DNA of 64,000 nt, from positions 439,001-503,000 of the forward strand of contig WLWS01000005.1 in NCBI GenBank assembly GCA_012103475.1. The letters are read 5' to 3'. This stretch comes from Gammaproteobacteria bacterium. GTDB lineage: Bacteria > Pseudomonadota > Gammaproteobacteria > Eutrophobiales > Eutrophobiaceae. Below are positions 10,153-20,113 of the stretch, one piece after another (position 1 is the first letter of the stretch; each line of letters begins with the position of its first letter). The notes under the pieces were generated by a model that saw nothing but the letters and a program-made list of their open reading frames with translations, was not told the DNA's origin and searched no databases. The position numbers were made by a program, and so were the translations under genes.

Positions 10153-11057
10153 ACTATTTCACCTACGATGCATACTTCAGTTTCGAGACGCACATTGAAT
10201 TTTTTTTCAACTTTGTCCTGTACCAGATAAATCAAAGTTTCAATATCTTCCGCGCTGGCAGAACCGGAGTTGATAATAAAATTTGCATGCTTGGTCGATA
10301 CTTCCGCATCGCCCTTGCGGTATCCTTTCAAACCACACTCTTCAATTAACCTTGCCGCAAAATCACCTTCAGGATTACGAAACACCGAACCACAGCTGTG
10401 TGCACCGATTGGCTGGCTCTCAGCACGCTGACTAAGCAAATCCCGAATGTTCGACTTTGCCGTGCCAGTTACACCCTGCTTTAACAATAATCTCGCTGAA
10501 ACAAAATATTCGTTCTTCGGCGATTTAACTGATCGATAGTTAACCTCGAAGTTTTCAACTTCCCGGTTAAATATCTTTCCCGTCCTGTCTATAGTTTTCA
10601 CACTTGTTACCAGATCCCAAATTTCGCCTCCGAACGCACCAGCATTCATTGCCAGAGCACCGCCAATCGTTCCGGGAATCCCGGCAAGAAATTCTGCCCC
10701 GGACAAATTGTTTTTCGCCGCGAACCTGGCAGCTTTCGCACAGGTAAGACCTGCACCTGTTTCTATCTCTGCTCCATGTAACTTCATATCATCGAGTACA
10801 GCGGTTACTGAAATCACCGTGCCTCGAATACCACCATCACGTACAAGCAGGTTGCTACCCAGTCCGACCCAGTATATTTTTTCCAAACTATCCATTTGCG
10901 AAAGATACGTCGATAAATCATCAATATCTGCAGGTACAAAAAACCTGTCCGCAGTACCCCCCGTACGCCATGAGGTATGCGCTGACATAGGTTCGTCATG
11001 TAACAATGTTCCGCGCATGACTAAATAATCTGATTCATAAGAATTTTCAGCTCTCAC
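10149..11057 (-). CDS. murB: UDP-N-acetylenolpyruvoylglucosamine reductase MurB
   Basis: MurB is the FAD enzyme that reduces UDP-GlcNAc-enolpyruvate with NADPH to UDP-MurNAc. The 302-residue protein has the FAD-binding stretch VGLGSNLLVRDGG near residue 60 and GAEFLAGIPGTIGGALAMNAG near residue 125. The catalytic serine region SCGSVFRNPEG is near residue 220, followed by KHANFIIN. It is the shorter MurB class common outside enterobacteria. It sits between murC (21-bp gap) and ddlB (4-bp overlap), a placement typical of pseudomonads and alphaproteobacteria; E. coli has murB elsewhere. Confidence 0.96.
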   Translation of the reverse strand: MRAENSYESDYLVMRGTLLHDEPMSAHTSWRTGGTADRFFVPADIDDLSTYLSQMDSLEKIYWVGLGSNLLVRDGGIRGTVISVTAVLDDMKLHGAEIETGAGLTCAKAARFAAKNNLSGAEFLAGIPGTIGGALAMNAGAFGGEIWDLVTSVKTIDRTGKIFNREVENFEVNYRSVKSPKNEYFVSARLLLKQGVTGTAKSNIRDLLSQRAESQPIGAHSCGSVFRNPEGDFAARLIEECGLKGYRKGDAEVSTKHANFIINSGSASAEDIETLIYLVQDKVEKKFNVRLETEVCIVGEIV

Positions 11058-11078
11058 CTGAACTCTTACCTTTAAATT

Positions 11079-12500
11079 TCAATGTAACTGAGCTCCATAT
11101 TTTTCATTCAATTCCCCACTCAGACTACCGATATCACCGGCACCTAGAACGAGTAGAATGTCTTCATCGTCCACTACATTCTCCAGTACCTTGTCAATAT
11201 CACTCCTCTGCTCAAGAAATATCGGATCCAGTTTGCTACGCATACGAATACCACGACTGATCGCGCGACTATCAGCACCAGCCAGAGCATCTTCTCCGGC
11301 AGCATAGACTTCCATCAATATGAGAACGTCAACTGTCGATAAGACCTGACAAAATTCGTCAAACAGATCTCGGGTTCGTGTGTATCTGTGCGGTTGAAAA
11401 ATCGTGATTATCCTTCTGTCAGGCCAGCCCAGTCGAACCGACTCGAGAATTGCAGAAATTTCACAGGGATGATGAGCATAGTCATCAACCAGCAACACTG
11501 TGGTATCTTTTATTTTGATGTTTCCAAGAACATCGCATCGCCTGCCGATCCCGGCAAAAGCCGAGAGCGCACTGACAATGGCGCTCTCATCAACCTCAAG
11601 CTCACAAGCGAGAGCAAAGGCCGCCAAAGAATTAAGAACGTTATGGACACCAGGCATATTCAAAGTGACATCCTGCACCTGACCCTTCTTACGATTGGAA
11701 ACTTTAAAGTGCGTTCTCCCGCCTTCATGCTTAATGTCAGTGGCTTGATAATCGGCCAGTTCATCCAGACCATAAGTTACAAAGGGTCTTGTAAGCTGCT
11801 CCACTATCGACCTGACACCAGCATCTTCAGTACAAACGATAGCCAAACCATAAAACGGTAATCTGTGTAAGAACTCCAGAAAATTGTCAGCCAGATTTCG
11901 AAATTCCCCTCCATATGTATCGAGATGATCACTATCGATATTAGTCAACACTGCAATCACCGGTTGCAGGTGCAAAAAAGACGCATCACTTTCGTCAGCT
12001 TCTGCAACCAGAAATTTCCCACTACCCAGCCTGGCGTTGGAACCACTGCTGTTTAACAAGCCGCCAATTACATAGGTCGGATCGAGCCCAGCTTCAGCAA
12101 GTACGCTTGCAATCAGGCTGGTGGTCGTAGTTTTTCCATGAGTACCGGCAACTGCAATTCCTGGACGAAAACGCATAAGTTCAGCCAGCATTTCAGCCCT
12201 TCTTACAATAGGGATTCGTTTCTCTCTCGCGGCTTCGAGCTCAGGGTTGTTTACGTCGACCGCACTTGATACAACAACAACGTCACTCCCGTTAATATGA
12301 GCCTCGTCGTGATGTAGACTGATATCAACACCCAGTTTTTGCAGGTTTTGTATTGATTGATTCAGTTTAATATCGGAACCGGATACTTCGTAGCCGAGAT
12401 TATGTAATACCTCGGCTATTCCACTCATACCGGCACCACCGACACCAACAAAATGTATGTGTTTTACCCTGCCCATAACGTGTCTATCAAACTCAGGCAT
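11079..12500 (-). CDS. murC: UDP-N-acetylmuramate--L-alanine ligase MurC
   Basis: MurC adds L-alanine to UDP-MurNAc with ATP. I chose the ATG at 12500 (MPEFDRHVMGRVKHIHFVG), which overlaps the murG stop by 8 bp, like the ftsQ/ftsA junction. This gives 473 residues; an alternative ATG at 12476 is also possible. The nucleotide motif VGVGGAGMSGIAEVL follows the start, the ATP loop GTHGKTTTTSLI is near residue 115, and the DYAHHPCEI motif marks the C-terminal domain. It lies between murG and murB in the dcw operon. Confidence 0.97.
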   Translation of the reverse strand: MPEFDRHVMGRVKHIHFVGVGGAGMSGIAEVLHNLGYEVSGSDIKLNQSIQNLQKLGVDISLHHDEAHINGSDVVVVSSAVDVNNPELEAAREKRIPIVRRAEMLAELMRFRPGIAVAGTHGKTTTTSLIASVLAEAGLDPTYVIGGLLNSSGSNARLGSGKFLVAEADESDASFLHLQPVIAVLTNIDSDHLDTYGGEFRNLADNFLEFLHRLPFYGLAIVCTEDAGVRSIVEQLTRPFVTYGLDELADYQATDIKHEGGRTHFKVSNRKKGQVQDVTLNMPGVHNVLNSLAAFALACELEVDESAIVSALSAFAGIGRRCDVLGNIKIKDTTVLLVDDYAHHPCEISAILESVRLGWPDRRIITIFQPHRYTRTRDLFDEFCQVLSTVDVLILMEVYAAGEDALAGADSRAISRGIRMRSKLDPIFLEQRSDIDKVLENVVDDEDILLVLGAGDIGSLSGELNEKYGAQLH

Positions 12501-13581
12501 GTGCACCTTCAAGACAAATATTACCCACCTTTTCAGTCGCATCGAGATAGGCAAAATGTCTTGTCTTTGCCGCCATCGCTTTAATTTGAGCGCGTGCCTG
12601 ACAAAGCCCGGTCAACAATGCCTTGAGTTTCTCAACGGCAAGGTCTGATTCTGGTAAAAGTATTGCTGCATCATGCTCACTCAATAATCTGGCATTCGCT
12701 GTCTGATGATCGTCTACCGCGTAAGGATAGGGAACCAGCACTGAGGCAATTCCACACACACATATTTCAGCAAGCGTTAAAGCACCGGCACGGCATAAAA
12801 CCAGATCGGCCCAGGCGTAGGCACCCGCCATATCTTCAATAAAGGCTTCTACTTTTACTTCATCAATACCCAGATCTTTGTATTGCTTTCTGGTAGCACT
12901 GAGATGTATATCTCCGGTTTGATGCCAGATATTCAAACCTGTTTCTTTTGATATTTTTTCTACTGCAGCGGGTAATGTTTGATTCAGTGCTCTTGCACCC
13001 AGACTTCCTCCGAGTACCAGCAGGCAAATATTGTCAGTCTCATAGTTATCCTCCTGCTTATTCAACCTGGAAAAATCGATTATTTCCTTTCTTACGGGAT
13101 TGCCAGTTGTCTCGACTTTGCCTTCTTTATCAAAAGTATCTGGGAAACCCTGCATTATGTATGTGGCAAAAGGAGCGAGTAAGCGATTCGTGAGTCCGGC
13201 GATAGCGTTCTGCTCGTGGATATAAAGAGGTATTCGGAGTAAGCAGGCTGCAACTCCGCCAGGACCACTGACATAACCGCCCATTCCGAGGACAGCGTCT
13301 GGTTTGAAATTCGCCATAAGAATCATGCTCTGTACTAGCGCAATGAGTAACTTGAACGGTGCCAGTACCACACGCAGAATCCCTTTACCGCGTAGACCAG
13401 TAATTTTTATTGTAGAAAAAGCGATAGCATTGTCCGGTACTATGCGCGACTCAAGTCCCCTTTCCGTACCCAACCAGAGTATCTCGGCGTCACGCTCTCG
13501 CAGATACTTCGCCACGGCCAGAGCTGGGTAGACATGTCCACCGGTACCACCTGCCATTATTAGTATGCGTTTATGCGACAT
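12493..13581 (-). CDS. murG: UDP-GlcNAc:lipid I glycosyltransferase MurG
   Basis: MurG transfers GlcNAc from UDP-GlcNAc to lipid I to form lipid II on the inner face of the membrane. The 362-residue GT-B enzyme has the first glycine-rich loop MAGGTGGHVYPALAVA near residue 9. GMGGYVSGPGGVAA follows near residue 100, and the donor-site LVLGGSLGARALNQ near residue 190. The C-terminal CRAGALTLAEI region binds the nucleotide sugar. It overlaps ftsW by 11 bp and murC by 8 bp. Confidence 0.98.
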   Translation of the reverse strand: MSHKRILIMAGGTGGHVYPALAVAKYLRERDAEILWLGTERGLESRIVPDNAIAFSTIKITGLRGKGILRVVLAPFKLLIALVQSMILMANFKPDAVLGMGGYVSGPGGVAACLLRIPLYIHEQNAIAGLTNRLLAPFATYIMQGFPDTFDKEGKVETTGNPVRKEIIDFSRLNKQEDNYETDNICLLVLGGSLGARALNQTLPAAVEKISKETGLNIWHQTGDIHLSATRKQYKDLGIDEVKVEAFIEDMAGAYAWADLVLCRAGALTLAEICVCGIASVLVPYPYAVDDHQTANARLLSEHDAAILLPESDLAVEKLKALLTGLCQARAQIKAMAAKTRHFAYLDATEKVGNICLEGAHA

Positions 13582-14770
13582 AGCTTGGCTGAGACTCCGG
13601 AATCATATCTTTCGGACTTTGATGGTTTTCCAATTCAACTCTGACCAATAAGGCGATCAACATGCAACTGACTATCATGCTATTACCACCGTAACTGATG
13701 AGAGGCAGTGTCAATCCTTTTGTCGGCAGTACTCCCATATTTACGCCAATATTTATAAAGGCCTGGATCCCGATCAAAGTGCCTATGCCATAAGCGACAT
13801 ACGCTGCAAAATCGCGCCCGGACTGCTCGGCAACTTTTGCAATAACAAAAGCGCGCCATACCAGAAACAAAAAAGCGAGTATCAGAACAATACTACCGAC
13901 TAAACCGAATTCTTCTGCGAATACTGAAAAGACGAAATCTGTATGTGCTTCAGGCAGGTAAAACAACTTCTGCACGCTGTTCCCGAGTCCCACACCCAAC
14001 CAGTCCCCGCGACCGAAGGCAATAAGAGCTTGCGTCAGTTGAAAACCACTGTTGAATGGGTCCTGCCAGGGGTCGATAAAACTGGTTAAACGCTTGAGTC
14101 TATAAGGAGAAAAAACCGCCAGACTGACAAGCATCGTACTGGCAGCACAAACCCACAAAAGAAATCGACTGAGCGGTACGCCCCCCATAAAAAGCATACC
14201 CAGGGCTGTACCAAAAAGGACAACTGCTGAACCGTAGTCCGGTTCTAACAATAATAAACCTGCAACAAGCGTCACCACACCAATCGGTCTGATAAAACCC
14301 GCAAAGCTGTTCATGACTTTATCCCGATGTCTGACCAGATAACCTGCCAGATAGGCAATGACACACAATTTCACCGGCTCAGAGCTTTGCAAATTGAATG
14401 GTCCAATACTTATCCAGCGCATGCTGCCATTCACTTCCCGGCCGATCCCGGGGATAAGCACGAGCACAAGAAGAAAAATGCCAACCATCAGGATCGCAAC
14501 ACTGCCCTGTTGCCAGATGACTAATGGGGTATGAATAATAATAAATGACATAGTCAAACCAATGATCGCCGCAATTCCCTGTCGCCAGAAATAATGCAAA
14601 GGATCGAGATAGTTACGATCGGCAACTGAGACAGATGCGGAAGCCACCATTATCAGTCCGAGACCAACCAGAAACAGGGAGAGACTAATCAGGTATAAGT
14701 CATACTTCTGAAAGTTGTTGTAGCTGTTGTACTCATTCAGCTTCGAACTCGCCTGACGTCTCTGTCTCAT
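13571..14770 (-). CDS. ftsW: Septal peptidoglycan glycosyltransferase FtsW
   Basis: FtsW is the SEDS-family lipid II polymerase that works with FtsI at the septum. The 399-residue protein is strongly hydrophobic, with about ten membrane helices. SEDS marks are the GREVNGSMRWISIGP segment, the PYRLKRLTSFIDPWQDPFNSGFQ loop (only its key part is cited), and GVLPTKGLTLPLISYGGNS near the C-terminus. It overlaps murD by 4 bp and murG by 11 bp. Its partner ftsI is encoded in the same operon. Confidence 0.97.
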   Translation of the reverse strand: MRQRRQASSKLNEYNSYNNFQKYDLYLISLSLFLVGLGLIMVASASVSVADRNYLDPLHYFWRQGIAAIIGLTMSFIIIHTPLVIWQQGSVAILMVGIFLLVLVLIPGIGREVNGSMRWISIGPFNLQSSEPVKLCVIAYLAGYLVRHRDKVMNSFAGFIRPIGVVTLVAGLLLLEPDYGSAVVLFGTALGMLFMGGVPLSRFLLWVCAASTMLVSLAVFSPYRLKRLTSFIDPWQDPFNSGFQLTQALIAFGRGDWLGVGLGNSVQKLFYLPEAHTDFVFSVFAEEFGLVGSIVLILAFLFLVWRAFVIAKVAEQSGRDFAAYVAYGIGTLIGIQAFINIGVNMGVLPTKGLTLPLISYGGNSMIVSCMLIALLVRVELENHQSPKDMIPESQPSYVA

Positions 14771-16158
14771 GACTGCTGCTCCTGCAAAGCAAGCACGCAG
14801 TTGGTAAATTCATCTCCGCGGTGTTGATAATCTTTATACATGTCCTGACTGGCGCAAGCCGGTGAGAGCAAAACGCTGTCTCCTGTCCGCGCAATTTTGT
14901 GAGCAGTCGCAACCGCTCCCTGCATGCTGCTTGCGAAAAGACGTTGACTCTGAAGATCCATCGTCTTGTCAATTAAACTGGCATCTTTCCCAATCAGAAT
15001 AGTCGTTTTTACGTGTTTTTTTATGGTTCGTGCCAGTGGCGAGAAATCCGCATTTTTACCATCGCCCCCGGCGATGAGAACGACAGGACCTCGTAGCGAC
15101 AAGCTTTCAATCGCTGCGCAACTGGCACCAACGTTTGTACCTTTAGAGTCGTTATACCAGCTGACACCACCTGTCATGGCGATCTGCTGACAACGATGAG
15201 GGAGGCCAGAGAACTCCCTTAGTGCAGAAAGCATTGAATCCATAGACAAGGATATTGATGAGCCAAGAGCCAGAGCAGCCAGTGCATTTGAAACATTGTG
15301 TTGGCCTGGAGTAAGCATTGAAGCAACCTTCATCAACAATTCTTCGCCATAGGCCAGATACGTATCCCCATCGACAGTTCGTAAACCAAAATTGTCCATT
15401 TCCGGTTCTGCTGTTCCATATCTTACGAGTCTGGTATTGTCATCGCCCATCGCTACGACTCGGGCATCATCGAGATTTACAATCACCGCTTCCGAATTTC
15501 TATAAATATTCTTCTTACTGTTCACGTAATCGTCGTAACTGGCATAGCGATCCATGTGATCCGGGCTGACGTTTAAAACAACGGCAGCTACAGGTTTGAG
15601 TGAACTGACGGTGTCCAGCTGAAAACTGGACAATTCAAGTACAAAAAAATCCACATTCCCCTGTTCTAAAACGTCGAGTGCTGGTAAGCCGATGTTTCCG
15701 GCGAGATGTGCTCTTTTACCGCTGACCTGAATCATTAAACTCAACAGCGTCGCTACAGAGCTTTTGCCATTGGACCCTGTAATTGCTATTACCGGTGCTT
15801 TAACTTGTTGGCAGAATATTTCAATATCGCTACTGAGTTTTGCGCCAGCCGCTAGTGCGCCCTGAATTGATTCGTGCATGGGTGAGATGCCCGGGCTCAA
15901 AACCAGCTGCCTACCGGAGCAAAGAATTTTCTCATCCAGGCCGCCAAGAAAAACAGGAAGTCGCGGATACTTCTTCTTAATCACATCCAGTTCCGGTGGC
16001 TGAAGACGTGAATCCACCACAGCAATCGATTGCTTCTGTTTCAACAAATAGTCGATGACTGAGCGACCCGTCTTGCCGAGACCGACAACAACACTGTCAT
16101 ACTGAAAGCCTGAATCATTCATGTGATCTGTGTATGTCATTAATGCATTCATAAGCAA
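14767..16158 (-). CDS. murD: UDP-N-acetylmuramoyl-L-alanine--D-glutamate ligase MurD
   Basis: MurD adds D-glutamate to UDP-MurNAc-L-Ala with ATP in the cytoplasm. The 463-residue product has the N-terminal Rossmann part (VVVGLGKTGRSVIDYL), the ATP loop ITGSNGKSSVATLL near residue 130 and the WYNDSKGTN motif typical of MurD near residue 330. Several ATGs are possible near 16158, 16152, 16140 and 16122. The first gives the tightest fit to mraY, 3 bp away, but the fourth is closest to the conserved core. The end overlaps ftsW by 4 bp. Confidence 0.96.
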   Translation of the reverse strand: MLMNALMTYTDHMNDSGFQYDSVVVGLGKTGRSVIDYLLKQKQSIAVVDSRLQPPELDVIKKKYPRLPVFLGGLDEKILCSGRQLVLSPGISPMHESIQGALAAGAKLSSDIEIFCQQVKAPVIAITGSNGKSSVATLLSLMIQVSGKRAHLAGNIGLPALDVLEQGNVDFFVLELSSFQLDTVSSLKPVAAVVLNVSPDHMDRYASYDDYVNSKKNIYRNSEAVIVNLDDARVVAMGDDNTRLVRYGTAEPEMDNFGLRTVDGDTYLAYGEELLMKVASMLTPGQHNVSNALAALALGSSISLSMDSMLSALREFSGLPHRCQQIAMTGGVSWYNDSKGTNVGASCAAIESLSLRGPVVLIAGGDGKNADFSPLARTIKKHVKTTILIGKDASLIDKTMDLQSQRLFASSMQGAVATAHKIARTGDSVLLSPACASQDMYKDYQHRGDEFTNCVLALQEQQS

Positions 16159-16161
16159 TCA

Positions 16162-17244
16162 TTAACGTACCTTCAGACTAGCCAGACCAACCAGCACGAG
16201 AATAAAGGTTATTATCCAGAAGCGAACAATAACTCGAGGCTCTGGCCAGCCCTTCAATTCATAATGATGATGTAAAGGTGCCATCTGAAATATGCGCTTG
16301 CCGGTTAATTTGAATGAACTGACCTGTAAGATCACCGAGACCGTTTCCATTACAAAAACACCGCCCATAATGAACAGTACTAGTTCCTGACGAACCACTA
16401 TGGCAACGATGCCAAGCGCCGCACCAAGTGCCAGCGCACCGATATCCCCCATGAACACTTGTGCAGGATAGGTATTGAACCAGAGGAATCCAAGCCCGGA
16501 GCCAACGATAGCACCACAAAAAATACTTACCTCACCAACACCGGGAACGTAAGGTATTCCAAGGTAGCTTGCGAAGCGTATATGACCTGCAGCATAGGCA
16601 AAAATAGCCAGTGCTCCGGCGACCATAACGGTAGGTAAAATCGCCAGACCATCGAGTCCATCAGTCAGGTTTACCGCATTGCTCGAACCGACAATGACGA
16701 AATACCCGAGCACAACAAACATCCAGCCTAATTCAATATTTACTGTTTTTATGAAAGGAATAATCAGCTGGGTTTCCGCAGGAATCTGTGCCGTCGAAAA
16801 TAGAAAGAACGCTGCAGAGAGCCCCACTACTGATTGCCAGAAATATTTCCACCTGGAGCGTAGGCCGACAGAATTACCTTTTACCACTTTGCGATAATCA
16901 TCCACCCAGCCGATAAGGCCAAATAGCAGAGTAACAACTGAAACAACGATAATGTAGCGGTTACCCAGATCGGCCCAGCAAAGGGTACTGAAGGCAATCG
17001 AAACAAGAATAAGCATACCGCCCATTGTCGGTGTGCCTGCTTTGGATAAATGTGACTCCGGTCCATCTTCACGAACAGTCTGTCCGATTTGTAACCTGGC
17101 CAGACTCGATATTAAACCCGGCCCGACCAGCAATCCGATAAACAGTGAAGTAAGCGCACCCAGAATAGTGCGCATGGTAATGTACTGAAATACATTAAAG
17201 CCGCTGTGAAACTGAGTCAGATATTCTGTAAGCCAGAGCAACAT
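16162..17244 (-). CDS. mraY: Phospho-MurNAc-pentapeptide transferase MraY
   Basis: MraY moves phospho-MurNAc-pentapeptide from UDP to undecaprenyl phosphate, making lipid I. The 360-residue protein has about ten membrane helices. Diagnostic stretches are GTPTMGG near residue 70, the magnesium-site [10 protein letters not shown] near residue 190, [11 protein letters not shown] near residue 265 and the cytoplasmic loop [13 protein letters not shown] near residue 325. It stands 2 bp from murF and 3 bp from murD in the same operon. Confidence 0.99.
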   Translation of the reverse strand: MLLWLTEYLTQFHSGFNVFQYITMRTILGALTSLFIGLLVGPGLISSLARLQIGQTVREDGPESHLSKAGTPTMGGMLILVSIAFSTLCWADLGNRYIIVVSVVTLLFGLIGWVDDYRKVVKGNSVGLRSRWKYFWQSVVGLSAAFFLFSTAQIPAETQLIIPFIKTVNIELGWMFVVLGYFVIVGSSNAVNLTDGLDGLAILPTVMVAGALAIFAYAAGHIRFASYLGIPYVPGVGEVSIFCGAIVGSGLGFLWFNTYPAQVFMGDIGALALGAALGIVAIVVRQELVLFIMGGVFVMETVSVILQVSSFKLTGKRIFQMAPLHHHYELKGWPEPRVIVRFWIITFILVLVGLASLKVR

Positions 17245-17246
17245 TC

Positions 17247-18602
17247 CTAGTTCTCCTCTGACAAAGCCTGAACGACTTGTTCCATCGCCATAGAGCGTGA
17301 ACCTTTTATCAATACAGTTAGCTCACTCTCCAGCTCAGCATTGAGGGTTTTGATCAAAGCCTGCATGTCTTCAAAGTGAAAAGCGCCGGCACCGAATCCA
17401 TCTGCCGCATGCTTACTCATTGGCCCAAGCGCATATAGACGTTCAACACCTGCCGCTCGTGCGTTTTCACCTACCTGCCTATGCGCAGAATTTGAAATAT
17501 CACCGAGTTCGCCCATGTCTCCAATCACAAGCCAGCAGGGTTTGCCTGCTGCAGTTGCTGTGTTGATAGCAGCCTGCATAGAAGCCGGGTTGGCATTGTA
17601 AGTATCATTGATAATGAAACAGTTGTTCTTGCCGGCTAATCCCTGCATTCGTCCATTAACTGCCTGAAAACTTTGTAATCCAGCCTGTATCTGTTGAAGT
17701 GGAATATTCAGAGCAACACAGCACGCAGCAGCGGCAAGTGCGTTATAAACATTATGTACACCAAAAACGGCCAACTCGATTTGAATCTCGGCACAGGCTG
17801 TAGACAGTGTAAACACAGGGTAATTGTTCGTTTTATTCATGTGAATATTGCGGGCGTTCACATCTGCCGGGTTTTCTATGGAAAAGGTCAGCCTTTTGTA
17901 GTCACTTACTTTTTCAAGCCAGAAATCCGCGTAGTCGTCATCTGCGTTGATGATGGCAACACCTTCTTTCTGCAGTCCTGAATATATTTCTGCCTTGGCT
18001 TTCGCAACACCGTCAATAGATCCGAAGCCTTTGAGATGCGCGGGCGCACATAGAGTAATTACGGCGACATCAGGTCTCGTGATAGAGGAAAGTCTCTCAA
18101 TTTCGCCAGAATGATTTGCCCCCATTTCAATAACAGCGTATTTATGCTCCTGGCTGAGGCTAAAAAGTGTTAGCGGTACGCCAATATCATTATTCAGATT
18201 TCCCTTTGTCGATAAGACATCTGCCTGTTGTGAAAGAATTGCTGCGAGCATTTCCTTGACAGTTGTTTTGCCATTACTCCCGGTGACAGCAATAATTGGT
18301 AACTCCAGTTTGTTACGCCACGCTGCAGCAAGATCTCCCATAGCTCGACGTGTATCCTCAACAAACAAAGTTGGTATGCTTTCATTTTCCGGTTTTCGAT
18401 CAACCATTGCTGCTACAGCACCGGTCGTAATAGCCTGTTCAATAAAATCATGACCGTCGAAGTTATCACCACGTAAAGCGATAAACAGTTCACCTGAGCT
18501 TAAGGTCCTCGTATCGGTGCTACATCCAGAAAACTGGATATCAGTACCAGTCACATCAGCTTGCAGTGATTGTGCTGCTTCGGAAAGACTCATACTAATC
18601 AT
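17247..18602 (-). CDS. murF: UDP-MurNAc-tripeptide--D-Ala-D-Ala ligase MurF
   Basis: MurF adds the D-Ala-D-Ala dipeptide to finish the cytoplasmic peptidoglycan precursor. The 451-residue Mur ligase has the ATP loop [14 protein letters not shown] near residue 108, the [10 protein letters not shown] motif that follows it, and [11 protein letters not shown] near residue 325. It overlaps murE by 4 bp and precedes mraY by 2 bp, so it is almost certainly cotranslated with both. Confidence 0.98.
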   Translation of the reverse strand: MISMSLSEAAQSLQADVTGTDIQFSGCSTDTRTLSSGELFIALRGDNFDGHDFIEQAITTGAVAAMVDRKPENESIPTLFVEDTRRAMGDLAAAWRNKLELPIIAVTGSNGKTTVKEMLAAILSQQADVLSTKGNLNNDIGVPLTLFSLSQEHKYAVIEMGANHSGEIERLSSITRPDVAVITLCAPAHLKGFGSIDGVAKAKAEIYSGLQKEGVAIINADDDYADFWLEKVSDYKRLTFSIENPADVNARNIHMNKTNNYPVFTLSTACAEIQIELAVFGVHNVYNALAAAACCVALNIPLQQIQAGLQSFQAVNGRMQGLAGKNNCFIINDTYNANPASMQAAINTATAAGKPCWLVIGDMGELGDISNSAHRQVGENARAAGVERLYALGPMSKHAADGFGAGAFHFEDMQALIKTLNAELESELTVLIKGSRSMAMEQVVQALSEEN

Positions 18603-20113
18603 GCTGTCAGCCCCAGAATATTTCTTACCAGTTGACGATCACTGAAAGGGAGTCTGCTTCCCTGAATTTCCTGATAGGTCTCATGGCCTTTTCCAGCTAT
18701 CAGAACGACATCCTTCTCCCCTGCATTCTCTATCGCATCTGCTATAGCAGTACTTCGATCTTGAATTACCTTGATGAAATCTGGCTGTAGCGTTCCGCCG
18801 AGCATATCTTCGATGATACTGTCCGGATCTTCGCTTCTCGGGTTGTCATTGGTAAAAATAATTCTATCAGCGTATTTTTCAGCTATACGTCCCATCTCAG
18901 GGCGCTTGGAGACATCCCGATCACCACCACAACCGACTACACATATGAGCTTGTCGAATTCAAACTGCCTGAGGCTATGTAATGATTTCTCGAGTGCATC
19001 CGGTGTGTGCGCATAGTCAACAAGCACTTGTGGTGAATTTGATTTTGAAAAACACTCCATACGACCAGGAATGTCATCTGAGTTAGATAAATGTGCCAAG
19101 GCCTGCTCAAAATCAACGCCCGATAAACACGCAGCAGATAGAGATGCCAGCAGGTTTGCTGCGTTAAATTCACCCGTCAGCCTGCTGTTTATTTCGCCTC
19201 TACCCCAGGGGCTCTCAACATCAATAATGAGACTCGCTATCTGCGCTTTGCTTATAAAACCGGTTACCTGAGTCCCCTTATCAGACTCATCAGATTCCTG
19301 TTTAAGCCCGTAGTTAATAACCTGCATCCTATTTTCTAATTCAGAAGACAGATTTCTTCCAAAATCATCGTCGACATTGATGACTGCCGCAGTCATGGAT
19401 TCATTTAAAAATAATTGTCGTTTGGTTGCGGCATAGCTGGCCATGTCACCGTGATAATCAAGATGTTCATGGCTGAGATTGCTAAAAACGCCTATATCGA
19501 ATTTCACACCGGCGACCCGGGCCTGAGCCAGACCGTGTGAAGATACCTCCATAACCACGTCCAGAGAACCACTGCTTCTGAATTCAGCCAGAGTTTTCTG
19601 GATACTAATTGCATCCGGAGTGGTATTAATGCCAGCGGTCATTTCCGCGTTAGTTCCTGTCCCCAGTGTCCCAATGACACCGGCGTCTTTTTTTCCGAAT
19701 TTACTCAAAACATTCGCGGTTATGTGAGCAATCGACGTTTTTCCATTGGTGCCAGTGACTCCAATCAAATTCAGATCCGCTGATGGTGAACCATAGAAAC
19801 GATCCGCTATGTAACCGAGTTTCTCATTCAGGTTTTTTGTTTCTATGATGGGAACAGTTTTATTTGATGTCGATCTACCAAGTCCACGCTCAACTACTAC
19901 CGCACAGGCACCCGCATTTATGGCCTCGTCAATAAATTCAGAACCAGCCGTTTGCTGTCCCGAGCAAGCAAAAAACAAATCACCGTTTTCTACCAGCCTG
20001 CTGTCAGATTTGATTCCGGTCAGAATGCGATCATCTGCAGAATCAAACTCACAAAACCCATCAAGTAATGCAATAAGCTTTATACCGCTTGAGAACTGTT
20101 CATGGGTCATCAT
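18599..20113 (-). CDS. murE: UDP-MurNAc-dipeptide--meso-diaminopimelate ligase MurE
   Basis: MurE adds the third stem-peptide residue. The 504-residue protein has the ATP loop GTNGKTS at 121-127 and the DNPR motif at 423-426. That motif is the known mark of enzymes that choose meso-diaminopimelate over lysine, so this organism has Gram-negative type stem peptides. The carbamylated-lysine region TKRQLF is near residue 230. It overlaps ftsI and murF by 4 bp each. Confidence 0.98.
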   Translation of the reverse strand: MMTHEQFSSGIKLIALLDGFCEFDSADDRILTGIKSDSRLVENGDLFFACSGQQTAGSEFIDEAINAGACAVVVERGLGRSTSNKTVPIIETKNLNEKLGYIADRFYGSPSADLNLIGVTGTNGKTSIAHITANVLSKFGKKDAGVIGTLGTGTNAEMTAGINTTPDAISIQKTLAEFRSSGSLDVVMEVSSHGLAQARVAGVKFDIGVFSNLSHEHLDYHGDMASYAATKRQLFLNESMTAAVINVDDDFGRNLSSELENRMQVINYGLKQESDESDKGTQVTGFISKAQIASLIIDVESPWGRGEINSRLTGEFNAANLLASLSAACLSGVDFEQALAHLSNSDDIPGRMECFSKSNSPQVLVDYAHTPDALEKSLHSLRQFEFDKLICVVGCGGDRDVSKRPEMGRIAEKYADRIIFTNDNPRSEDPDSIIEDMLGGTLQPDFIKVIQDRSTAIADAIENAGEKDVVLIAGKGHETYQEIQGSRLPFSDRQLVRNILGLTA